Part shown: one piece after another, positions 14,168 to 21,221 of the stretch
How positions within the stretch are numbered: the stretch's first letter is position 1
How the letters are laid out: every line of letters begins with the position of its first letter
Assembly: GCA_001872545.1 (NCBI GenBank)
Contig: MNWN01000015.1
Location: 1 to 32,990 of the forward strand
Direction of reading: 5' to 3'
DNA from: Parcubacteria group bacterium CG1_02_58_44
Lineage (GTDB): Bacteria; Patescibacteriota; Patescibacteriia; SG8-24
Length of the DNA: 32,990 bases
Translations under genes and position numbers: made by a program
The notes under the pieces: model-generated
What the model was told of the DNA's origin: nothing
Databases searched by the model: none
The model's input: the letters and a program-made list of their open reading frames with translations, nothing else

Positions 14168-16138
14168 ATGACGAAAGAGAAGAGCCGCAAGTCGAACGGC
14201 AAGCCGACCAAAAAAAAACGAGCCTCAACCGACGGGCAGCGACCGAAAAAATCGACTGCCGCCGTCAGGTGGGCGGCATTTTTTATACTAGTCGCAGCGG
14301 TACTGGTCGGAACCGCGCTGGTTCTGCTGGGCAGGGCGCCGGAGGGAGAGATCCGCTCCGGGGTCAGCGTCGGACCGATCGACCTGGGCAGCAAGACCGT
14401 CGATCAGGCTGAGCTGGAGCTGGCTCGATTCATCGGCGACTACCGACTGACCTTCGTCCTGCCCGATGCTCAACCGGCCCTCGGCCCGTTCGTCGGCGAG
14501 GAGAGTCCGATCAGGTTCGAATCGGGAATCGCTATCGAATTGGCCTACGGCATCGGGCGCTCAAAGAATCCGTTCGTCTCTCTGGTCCAACGCCTGAAGT
14601 CGGCAACCTTCGGCCTGAACGTCTCGATCCCCTTCTCGCTCGACGAAACGCTTCTGCTGGACGAGCTGACCGCCGACCTGGGCACCGAAGTCAGGCCGGC
14701 CGAGGATGCCAGCCTGCGCATCTCAGTCGAGGACAGCGGACAGTACGATATCTCGATCCAGCCGGAAAAGGCGGGCATCAACTTCGATCGGCTGCTGGCC
14801 GTCGCCGAGGTGCGCGACCGCCTGCACCGGCTGTCCGACGAACCGATCGAACTGACGATCTCCACCGAACTGCCGCACTTCACTGCCGCCGACCTGGAAC
14901 CGCTCTTGCCCGACGCCCGAGCCAGCCTGGAACTCGCTCCCCGAACTGTCCGCGCCCGCAGCCTGACCTGGACCGTATCGCGACGGCACATTGCCGACTG
15001 GCTGATGCCCACCGACGACGGCGGCCGCATCCACCTGACGTTCGACCAGGAAAAGGTCTCCAAACACCTCGAGACCTACGCCTCGTCAATGGCGGTCAGC
15101 CCGACAGACGCGGTCTTCGAGATGACCGACGGCCGCGTGACCAAGTTTTCGCCCAGCGTCGATGGAGAGAAGCTCGACCTAGAAAAGTCATACGAGATCC
15201 TGCTGCAGGAGCTGTCGCCTGCCGCCGAGCCGACCTCCGGCACGATCGAACTGCCGGTCACCGTGGCCTATCCTGACGTACCGACCGAAAAATCCAATCC
15301 TTACGGGATTAAAGAAATCCTCGGTGTAGGATCGTCCAACTTCAAGGGCAGCCCGTCCAACCGCCGCCACAACATCGCACTGGGTGCCTCGTCGCTCAAC
15401 GGCCTGCTGGTCGCGCCGGGCGAAGTCTTTTCCCTGGTAGGCGCCCTGGGTGAAATCGACGGCGAGCATGGCTATCTGACGGAACTGGTCATCAGGGACA
15501 ACAAGACCACTCCCGAATTCGGCGGAGGACTATGCCAGATCGGCACCACAACCTTTCGCACTGTGCTGGCCGCCGGACTGCCGGTCACCGAACGACGCAA
15601 CCATTCCTACCGCGTCTCCTACTATGAACGCGACGGCAACGGCGACTACATGGGGCCGGGTAAGGACGCGACCATCTACGACCCGTCGCCCGACTTCAAG
15701 TTCACGAACGACACCGGACATCACATCCTCATCATGACCAACATCACCGGCGACAGGATCTCGTTCACTTTCTGGGGCGTGAGCGACGGCCGCCGGGCAA
15801 AGCAGACCGATGCGGTCATCCTGAGCCAGACCGCGCCACCGCCCAAGAAGGTCATCCTGACCACCGACCTGCCGGTCGGACAGGAAAAGTGCACCGAGCT
15901 TGCGCATGCCGGAGCCAAGGCCGTCTTCACCTACACGGTCACCATGGCCGACGGAGAGGTCCGCAAGGAGGACATCTTCAGCCAGTACAAACCCTGGCAG
16001 GAGGTCTGCCTGCTGGGCGCCACACCGGAGGACATAGTCGCCTCGCAGGAGCAGGCGATCCCGACCGACGAGACGGCGGAAACGACGACGCCGGACGCAG
16101 AAACGCCTGCCGTTCCAGCGGCACCGCCGGAGGGCTAG
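14168..16138 (+). CDS. VanW family protein with PG-binding-like domains, 656 aa
   Basis: A membrane-anchored cell-envelope protein. A basic Lys/Arg-rich cytoplasmic tail (1-32) precedes one membrane helix (about 33-55), which leaves the rest outside. Residues about 60-330 form two similar putative peptidoglycan-binding (PG_binding_4-like) regions. The VanW domain is at about 395-540: NIALGASSLNGLLVAPGEVFS, EFGGGLCQIGTT, RRNHSYRVSYY and the D-A-T-I-Y-D motif, all family hallmarks. The last 35 residues are Thr/Pro/Ala-rich and acidic. VanW proteins accompany vancomycin resistance in some Firmicutes but are widespread in Patescibacteria, where a wall-related role is likely and the reaction unknown. 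It ends in TAG just before a strong terminator. Confidence 0.9.
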   Translation: MTKEKSRKSNGKPTKKKRASTDGQRPKKSTAAVRWAAFFILVAAVLVGTALVLLGRAPEGEIRSGVSVGPIDLGSKTVDQAELELARFIGDYRLTFVLPDAQPALGPFVGEESPIRFESGIAIELAYGIGRSKNPFVSLVQRLKSATFGLNVSIPFSLDETLLLDELTADLGTEVRPAEDASLRISVEDSGQYDISIQPEKAGINFDRLLAVAEVRDRLHRLSDEPIELTISTELPHFTAADLEPLLPDARASLELAPRTVRARSLTWTVSRRHIADWLMPTDDGGRIHLTFDQEKVSKHLETYASSMAVSPTDAVFEMTDGRVTKFSPSVDGEKLDLEKSYEILLQELSPAAEPTSGTIELPVTVAYPDVPTEKSNPYGIKEILGVGSSNFKGSPSNRRHNIALGASSLNGLLVAPGEVFSLVGALGEIDGEHGYLTELVIRDNKTTPEFGGGLCQIGTTTFRTVLAAGLPVTERRNHSYRVSYYERDGNGDYMGPGKDATIYDPSPDFKFTNDTGHHILIMTNITGDRISFTFWGVSDGRRAKQTDAVILSQTAPPPKKVILTTDLPVGQEKCTELAHAGAKAVFTYTVTMADGEVRKEDIFSQYKPWQEVCLLGATPEDIVASQEQAIPTDETAETTTPDAETPAVPAAPPEG

Positions 16139-16153
16139 TGGTGAATTCGATAG

Positions 16154-16192
16154 AACCAAAAAGCCGACCCCTTTAGGGCCGGCTTTTTGGTT
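16154..16192. terminator. Terminator after vanW
   Basis: A 13-bp perfect arm pair (16154-16166 with 16180-16192) around a smaller CCC/GGG stem. It has a T-run on the + strand and is nearly symmetric. Confidence 0.9.
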
Positions 16193-16220
16193 TGGTTGGG
16201 AACGCAAAAATCGCCGGGGC

Positions 16221-16248
16221 AAAAAAGAAAACGCCCCAAGCGGAGCGT
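16221..16248 (-). terminator. Terminator of the orphan gene at 16291-16650
   Basis: On the minus strand ACGCTCC pairs with GGGGCGT across GCTT and is followed by TTTTCTTTTTT. Confidence 0.8.
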
Positions 16249-16290
16249 CCATTCGAAGACTGTAAAACCTTCCCCTGCTACTGTCAGCCT

Positions 16291-16650
16291 TCAACGGAGA
16301 CAGACGTGTAGGCGTACTGATTCGTCTAGCCGCACTGGCGACAGTCTGATTCTGCGTAATCTCATCCGGCTGACCATTTCTCTGGCTTCATCAGGATAAA
16401 CCAGATTATCGCCGAAGAAGACTTCGGGCTCGCTTGTACCGTTTTCCCCCTCGTGCCATTCGACGATGTAGGCAAAGCTGGTATGCCGCGGTACACCGTC
16501 TACCGACGGACGTCGATATATAGAGCCGAGAAACACGCGTCGCATTACTCGACCTACCACCACCTGTCCTTGTTCAACTAGTCGTAACGGACAGGCTTCC
16601 TCGCCTTCCCGCCATAATCTGACGGGCTGAGAAGATATCGATTCGGTCAT
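16291..16650 (-). CDS. Orphan small protein, 119 aa
   Basis: I do not recognise this protein. The start at 16648-16650 is preferred to the ATG five codons upstream because GGGGAG lies 7 nt before it. The middle is beta-rich (QGQVVVGRVMRRVFLGSIY, SFAYIVEWHE), followed by an acidic turn and a helical, arginine-rich end (…DEAREMVSRMRLRRIRL…). There is no signal peptide or membrane segment. It is a single-gene unit with its own terminator, and one of the short isolated genes here with a good ribosome binding site. It ends in TGA. Confidence 0.6.
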   Translation of the reverse strand: MTESISSQPVRLWREGEEACPLRLVEQGQVVVGRVMRRVFLGSIYRRPSVDGVPRHTSFAYIVEWHEGENGTSEPEVFFGDNLVYPDEAREMVSRMRLRRIRLSPVRLDESVRLHVCLR

Positions 16651-16689
16651 TCCCTGTCTCCCCATCTCCCTGTTTCCCTATCCTAAAGA

Positions 16690-17070
16690 ACCAAAAATCT
16701 CAAAAAACCAAAACACCCCAGAGGTTCGCGCTCAAGAAGTTAGCTCATAGGAGACCTCGAGCCGGAGCCCGAAAATCCCTATTAGCGCACTCCATGCTTG
16801 TCGTGAGCGCGAAACACCGAGGTGTTCCGTCGCCAAGCGCAACGGACCGCCGCTGCAACTGACGTGGAAATTTACCACGCTTCCAAGCACCTGTAAAGTC
16901 GAGACCTGCCGATAGTACGAGATAGAAGGAAATTTCGCTAGACCTTGAGAAAAAACGACCGTACCTAAAACGATCCTCGCTTACCACCCTAACTTTAAGC
17001 GACGAAAGTCGTGACGATAGTCCAAATCTCCGCTTATTTATGCCAAAATTGAACCGAAGATGTCCAAGGA
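16690..17070. other. Gene-poor stretch with a long inverted repeat
   Basis: No supported protein gene. A minus-strand frame at 16745-17080 exists but has no ribosome binding site and looks like chance. TTCGCGCTCA (16725-16734) is repeated inverted as TGAGCGCGAA (16804-16813), enclosing about 70 nt with further complementarity, so a structured RNA is possible. No promoter clearly matches it. Confidence 0.4.
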
Positions 17071-17073
17071 CAC

Positions 17074-17102
17074 TTGACAATCTTGTGTCAGTGTGCTATA
17101 AA
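17074..17102 (+). promoter_or_regulatory. Strong promoter of the tRNA-like RNA
   Basis: A perfect TTGACA (17074-17079), a 17-nt spacer ending TGC, and TATAAA (17097-17102). Transcription should start at about 17109-17110, immediately before the closing stem of the RNA. Confidence 0.8.
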
Positions 17103-17108
17103 TACTTG

Positions 17109-17397
17109 TCAGCGTTGCCATGCAAAACGGAGCATGCGTCCAGAGATGGATGCAACGAGAGCGATCTCGGTGCGGCATGGGTTCCGGCGCGCGAGCGTGG
17201 GCGCAGACCCCGCAAGCGGAACGGGGGTTCGAATCCCCCCAACGTTGCTGAATTCCAGCTGTGAAGTCTGAAACTCCGGGAGGTCCCTTATGGGACCGAT
17301 GGAACCGAGAGGATCGTCCGCAGCTGGTCGGGGACAAACTACCAATGACGGTAGTCTCCCTAAGGCCTCACTTCTTCTAGGTGGGGCGTTTTTCTTT
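17109..17397 (+). ncRNA. Structured RNA with a tRNA-like four-way junction
   Basis: This is about 290 nt from a strong promoter to a strong terminator, with no credible ORF. The 5' 137 nt fold into a four-way junction whose helices abut with no unpaired bases: AGCGTTG (17111-17117) pairs with CAACGTT (17240-17246, one G-U); CCATGC (17118-17123) with GCATGG (17175-17180); GTTCCG (17181-17186) with CGGAAC (17217-17222); and GGGGG (17223-17227) with CCCCC (17235-17239) around TTCGAAT, a textbook tRNA T-loop. Arm 1 holds TGCGTCC/GGATGCA (17135-17154) and CGAGA-GCGA-TCTCG (17156-17169). Arm 2 holds CGC-GCGA-GCG. The 3' part has CCAGCTG (17255-17261) with CAGCTGG (17321-17327), enclosing GGTCCC-TTAT-GGGACC. 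The length and lack of an anticodon loop exclude an ordinary tRNA. No tmRNA D-loop, RNase P or SRP core motif was found. A divergent tmRNA relative or a new RNA class are the options. Confidence 0.75.
17365..17397 (+). terminator. Terminator of the tRNA-like RNA
   Basis: GCCTCAC (17365-17371) pairs with GTGGGGC (17381-17387) and is followed by GTTTTTCTTTT. Confidence 0.8.
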
Positions 17398-17433
17398 TGA
17401 AGGCAGAATTGAACGTGCTCCACTGATCCGACC

Positions 17434-17473
17434 TTCACTTTGCCGCGCGAAAACGATATGCTGAAGCGGCAAA
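17434..17473 (+). promoter_or_regulatory. clpP promoter within an inverted repeat
   Basis: TTCACT (17434-17439), a 17-nt spacer and TATGCT (17457-17462). TTTGCCGC (17439-17446) and GCGGCAAA (17466-17473) form an 8-bp inverted repeat around the -10 box, a placement expected of a repressor operator. The 5' UTR would be about 27 nt. Confidence 0.5.
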
Positions 17474-17495
17474 TTGACTAAGCCCCAGCCCCGAT

Positions 17496-18098
17496 ATGAA
17501 AAATCCGTACACGATCTCGTCCCAGATCCTAATTCCGACGGTCATCGAGAAGACCGCGCACGGCGAACGTGCCTACGACATCTACTCGCGCCTGCTCAAG
17601 GACCGCATTATCTTTCTGGGCGACGGCATCGACGACCACGTCGCCAACATCATCATCGCCCAGCTGCTCTTCCTGGATAGCCAGGACAAGACCAAGGACA
17701 TCAAGCTTTACATCAACTCACCGGGCGGATCTGTGACCGCCGGTCTGGCGATCTACGACACCATGCAGTACATCAAGCCGGACGTGGCCACGATCTGCGT
17801 AGGCATGGCGGCCTCGATGGGTGCGGTACTGCTCACGGCCGGCGCCAAGGGCAAGCGCTTTGTCCTGTCTAACTCCGAAGTCATGATCCACCAAGTCATG
17901 GGCGGAGCCGAGGGTCAGGCCACGGACGTCAAGATCCGAGCCGAACGCATCCTCAGGATGAAGGACTCGCTGAACGGCATCCTGGCCAAGCACTGCGGAC
18001 AGAAATTCGAGAAGGTCGAGAAGGACGCGGACCGCGACTACTTCATGTCGGCCGAGGAGGCGGTCAAGTACGGGCTGGTCGACAAGATCATCAAGTAA
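17496..18098 (+). CDS. clpP: ATP-dependent Clp protease proteolytic subunit ClpP, 200 aa
   Basis: The serine peptidase chamber of the Clp protease, working with a Clp ATPase to degrade damaged or tagged proteins in the cytoplasm. The catalytic triad is intact: S107 in GMAASMGA, H132 in MIHQVMGG, and D181 in DRDYFM. The usual MIHQP Pro is Val here. NSPGGSV at 74-80 forms the oxyanion-hole strand. The length is normal and there is little or no propeptide. No Clp ATPase gene adjoins. The start has no Shine-Dalgarno sequence. The gene is a single unit with its own promoter (with a possible operator) and terminator. Confidence 0.97.
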   Translation: MKNPYTISSQILIPTVIEKTAHGERAYDIYSRLLKDRIIFLGDGIDDHVANIIIAQLLFLDSQDKTKDIKLYINSPGGSVTAGLAIYDTMQYIKPDVATICVGMAASMGAVLLTAGAKGKRFVLSNSEVMIHQVMGGAEGQATDVKIRAERILRMKDSLNGILAKHCGQKFEKVEKDADRDYFMSAEEAVKYGLVDKIIK

Positions 18099-18115
18099 AA
18101 GTCGCACCAAGTATG

Positions 18116-18144
18116 AAAGACCGCCCGGGATGGGCGGTCTTTTT
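18116..18144 (+). terminator. Terminator of clpP
   Basis: AAAGACCGCCC pairs with GGGCGGTCTTT across a 5-nt loop and is followed by a T-run, 18 nt after the stop codon. Confidence 0.92.
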
Positions 18145-18220
18145 AGTGTCGCTATTGATTTGGAATTTCCATTGGGGGGTCTAACCCCTTGTCCACATCG
18201 ATATTGGACTGACCGGATCG

Positions 18221-18491
18221 TGAATCCCGGGTCTCGGCCCGGGATGACAAAAGCAGAGTAATGTCGTCCCGGACTTGATCCGGGACCCAGAAGAAAAAAG
18301 ATCGGACTCTGGATCCCGGATACCGTTCGCTGCGCTCGCGGTTCCGGGATGACATATTAAGTAAGGAATACATTTCCGGGATGACAAAAGTTTTTAATTT
18401 ACTGTCGTCCCGGCCCCCAAGCCGGGACTCAGGAGCAGACAGATCGAATTCTGGATCCCGGATAATCGCTGACGCGATTTCCGGGACGACA
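18221..18491. repeat. Intergenic palindromic repeat cluster 2
   Basis: Five clear half-units and one partial (starting near 18221, 18262, 18309, 18402 and 18450) of the same repeat as at 59-372. The loops differ between copies (ACTTGAT, CCCCAAG) and one contains a nested ACCG/CGGT stem. The cluster fills the gap between the converging clpP and nrnA-type genes. Confidence 0.88.
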
Positions 18492-18556
18492 GTACAGAAA
18501 GGTACGAGGCAAAATCTGACTCCAGTCAATTGACCGAGGACCAACAAATCAATTCA

Positions 18557-19525
18557 TTAACTCCGCTCCACCCGCCAGACGTCAGCCTCCTCCACGATCC
18601 GTCCGGCCACGGAAAAGCCGGCCGCCTTGCGGTGCCCGCCGCCACCCATCAGCTTGGCCACCCGAGACACGTCGACCCCTTCGACCGAGCGCAGCGAACC
18701 GCGCACCTGCCCATCCGGCATTTCGCGCAGGACCATGATCACGTCGGCATCCAAAAAAGTATTCAAAAAGTTCGAAACGCCCTCGACATGTTCGTCGGTC
18801 GTCTCCTCGTTCATGTCGTCGGCCAGGATGACCGTCGAGGCCACGCCCAGACTCTCGTCGTACTTCAGCCGGGCCAGCACCGCGCCCCACAGCCGCAGCG
18901 ACCCGACCGACTTGTTGCGGAACAGGTTGCGTCCGACATCATGCATCCGTGCACCGCTCTTCAGCAGCACAGAGGCCGCCTCGATCGCGTCCCGCGTGGT
19001 GGCCGAATTGCTGAAGTTGCCGGTGTCGGTCAACAGCCCGGTCAGGAGCGAAGTCGCCATGTCCCGGCAGATCTCCACCCGATTGTCGACGAAGAAACGG
19101 TAGACCAGCTCGCAGGTCGAGGAGGCGGCGGAGTCGATGACGTTCAGATGGCCGTAGCCCTCGTTGGTGGGATGATGGTCGAAGTTGACGACGGTAGCCC
19201 GCTTCTTGAGCGAGTCGATGTGGCCATCGATTCCGGCGAACCGCGAGTCGCCGCAGTCGCAGACCACCACCACATCATGGATGCCGTCATCGAAGACAGC
19301 CGGATCGGAGACGTACTTCTCCGTACCGGCCAGAAACAGGTACTGCTGAGGCAGCGGATCGCTGCAGAAGTTGGTCACTACGATTCCCTCCCGCTCGCAC
19401 CAGCGGCGCAGCGCCGAGGTGGCCCCGATCGTATCGCCGTCCGGACCGCGATGCGACACCAATAGCACGCCCTTCGCGCGCTTAATGACGTCGTAGACCG
19501 ATTTGTTTCGCTGATCGAACTGCAT
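18557..19525 (-). CDS. DHH/DHHA1 phosphoesterase, NrnA-like oligoribonuclease, 322 aa
   Basis: A Mn-dependent phosphoesterase of the NrnA/RecJ superfamily, expected to degrade nanoRNA or cyclic-dinucleotide products and possibly pAp. Metal-binding motifs are complete: SHRGPDGD at 24-31, CDCGD at 89-93, the DHH box at 116-118 (FDHHPTN), and LLTDTGNF near 165. The DHHA1 domain ends in GGGGHRKAAGF near 295. Length and order match NrnA. The promoter lies so close that the 5' UTR is only about 2-3 nt, consistent with the missing Shine-Dalgarno sequence. The gene stands alone between two repeat clusters and ends in TAA. Confidence 0.92.
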   Translation of the reverse strand: MQFDQRNKSVYDVIKRAKGVLLVSHRGPDGDTIGATSALRRWCEREGIVVTNFCSDPLPQQYLFLAGTEKYVSDPAVFDDGIHDVVVVCDCGDSRFAGIDGHIDSLKKRATVVNFDHHPTNEGYGHLNVIDSAASSTCELVYRFFVDNRVEICRDMATSLLTGLLTDTGNFSNSATTRDAIEAASVLLKSGARMHDVGRNLFRNKSVGSLRLWGAVLARLKYDESLGVASTVILADDMNEETTDEHVEGVSNFLNTFLDADVIMVLREMPDGQVRGSLRSVEGVDVSRVAKLMGGGGHRKAAGFSVAGRIVEEADVWRVERS

Positions 19526-19534
19526 AAGCGAATC

Positions 19535-19563
19535 AATCTACCTCCTGCCGGTAGAGGTGTCAA
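19535..19563 (-). promoter_or_regulatory. Promoter of the DHH phosphoesterase gene with an inverted repeat in the spacer
   Basis: On the minus strand TTGACA, 17 nt, TAGATT. The spacer and -10 edge hold TCTACC/GGTAGA (19538-19556), a possible operator. The predicted start is about 2-3 nt before the ATG. Confidence 0.6.
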
Positions 19564-19637
19564 CCCACTCCATTAATTTCACGCGATGTCAAGCCTATCA
19601 CCAGGGTGACATTTTTCAAAATGTCATTAAACACCTT

Positions 19638-20013
19638 TGTCGTCCCGGCCTCCGAACCGGGACCTAGAAGTAAAAACAAAACGGCACTGGATCCCGGATA
19701 TCGTTCGTTACACTCGCGATTCCGGGATGACATCCTTTAGAAATGACACTGGATCACGGATAGCCGCTGAGCGACTTCCGGGACGACAACATATTTCCAG
19801 AAACTGTTTTTAGAACTGTCGTCCCACAAACAAATCGAGAACCTGGCTGCGTCACGGTCGGCAAGCAGCGGGGATCGGATCGTGGATCCCGGATACCTCT
19901 CGCTGCGCTAGCGGTTCCGAGATGAAAAAAGCTTTCTTCAGTAGTTTCTTTAAAATTTTGTCGTCCCAACATTTCAAATTTTGTCGTCCCGGACTTGATC
20001 CGGGACCCAGGAG
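19638..20013. repeat. Intergenic palindromic repeat cluster 3
   Basis: About six half-units of the same repeat, some decayed (for example near 19818 and 19880). The last copy (19981-20013) has the ACTTGAT loop. It occupies nearly the whole gap upstream of the DHH gene. Confidence 0.85.
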
Positions 20014-20070
20014 CACTCATTAAGTCAGTCGCTGTCCCCATCCGTCACATCGAACATCCGCTCCACCGCC

Positions 20071-20126
20071 CCAAAAAACAAAACTCCTGCCGCAGTGCCG
20101 AACGCCGTTCGGAACTATGGCAGGAG
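20071..20126 (-). terminator. Large nested terminator hairpin
   Basis: On the minus strand CTCCTGCC pairs with GGCAGGAG (20084-20091 with 20119-20126), with an inner CCGAAC/GTTCGG stem, followed by TTTTGTTTTTT. It is the likely end of the orphan transcript from 20711. The 200 nt between that gene's stop and this hairpin hold nothing I recognise. Confidence 0.8.
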
Positions 20127-20330
20127 GGCAGAACAAGAATGTCCTGCACCTTTTCGCAAGAATGCACTGAATACGCCTCGTCCGATGTGCCGGCGGACGA
20201 AGGGAGGCTGCTGCTTCCTCTGGGCTCACCACTTACGTCAGGTGACTACGCCATTCGTTTTGTGCGGTCAGGTTTCCACCGCAACCGATCCCCCTGTCGA
20301 GGACCGGAATTTTCTTGGACGTCGCCGAGG

Positions 20331-20711
20331 CTAGACGACCGCCCTGTCACGCTCGACTAGGTGGGAATGCCGCCGACCGGCGTGACCGTCCCGAGCGATC
20401 CGGCGCTCCAGCCGCACCTCCTGACCCTCGGACCGTTCGACACTTCGAACGGCCTTTCGATCCCGCCTCTGCCCTCGCTGCCACTTACGGCAGTCCGAGC
20501 AGCTACAGATCGACCGTGCCGGCTGCGTGTCGTACAGCACGTAGACCGGCCCGTCACTCACGCCTCCCGACTGCCGCTGCTCCTCCTGAGCCAGCAGCAG
20601 TGCCCGAGCTTCCGCCACCGAATAGAAACTATTCGACGACGGACCGTTCACGTCCGGCACCTCCACGAGGTGATCCTCGTGGAAGGCGGCCAACTCCTCC
20701 GAAAAACTCAT
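20331..20711 (-). CDS. Orphan small protein, 126 aa
   Basis: I do not recognise this protein. The upstream frame to 20843 is not used: the ATG at 20709-20711 has a strong AGGAGG 5 nt away. The N-terminal half looks folded (MSFSEELAAFHEDHLVEV…, then …FYSVAEARALLLAQEE… and VYVLYD). A CSCSDC cluster follows near residue 70 and could bind a metal. The last 50 residues are strongly basic (Arg-rich) and could bind nucleic acid, or could reflect a shifted frame near the end. It is a single-gene unit ending in TAG with a long 3' region before the terminator. Confidence 0.55.
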   Translation of the reverse strand: MSFSEELAAFHEDHLVEVPDVNGPSSNSFYSVAEARALLLAQEEQRQSGGVSDGPVYVLYDTQPARSICSCSDCRKWQRGQRRDRKAVRSVERSEGQEVRLERRIARDGHAGRRHSHLVERDRAVV

Positions 20712-20934
20712 GCTCTCCTCCTGCCGGAACCACCGACACAGGTCCGAGGTTCGGGCAGAATGTCCACGGCCGCCAGTACAGCCTGACCGTAAACAGAATG
20801 AATATCTTCTTAATCCTCGCCTAAACCACCAATGCAAGTTCATCGCATGATGTCATATTTTAAAGATTGTGTCAAGTATGCCCTAGACATAATCAAGACA
20901 ACTTAAGTATTTTAACCAGTATCTACCAAAAAAA

Positions 20935-21186
20935 TTAGTCTGGAGTGTCTACCGGACAACGCCTTTCTTGTGAGGCAATACCCGCCATGGCTAAATTCAA
21001 CAGCCTAAACTCAGACGTTTCATGCAACCGAATCCAGACCCAACACCGATCTTGATCGATCAAACCAAACAAGACCGACGTCAGTACGTTCAAAACGCTA
21101 TCGGAACACGCACCGGACGATTGCCATTCCAGGCTAAAACTGGCACTATTTGAGCGTGTTTCAGCCGACCGGCAACGATGCCGCAC
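20935..21186 (-). CDS. Doubtful small ORF, up to 83 aa
   Basis: An uninterrupted minus-strand frame upstream of smc, with a reasonable protein-like composition (SVLNVLTSVLFGLIDQD, then WVWIRLHET). It has no Shine-Dalgarno sequence or known domain and no terminator of its own. It would be transcribed divergently from smc. It may be a small orphan or chance. Confidence 0.3.
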   Translation of the reverse strand: MRHRCRSAETRSNSASFSLEWQSSGACSDSVLNVLTSVLFGLIDQDRCWVWIRLHETSEFRLLNLAMAGIASQERRCPVDTPD

Positions 21187-21221
21187 CGGCCGACGGCGTA
21201 ATCCGACCAGAACAACAGACT

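Noticed and set aside
17111-17247. Ordinary tRNA gene
   Set aside because: The T-arm and acceptor stem fit, but the length of 137 nt and the lack of a proper anticodon loop with U33 exclude a normal tRNA.
17109-17397. tmRNA, RNase P RNA or SRP RNA
   Set aside because: No GGATTCGACGG D-loop or tag ORF, no GGAAAGTCCGGG and no SRP tetraloop core seen by eye; a covariance-model search is still needed.
18221-18491. CRISPR array
   Set aside because: The repeats are palindromic, unevenly spaced and variable, with no constant spacer length and no cas genes.
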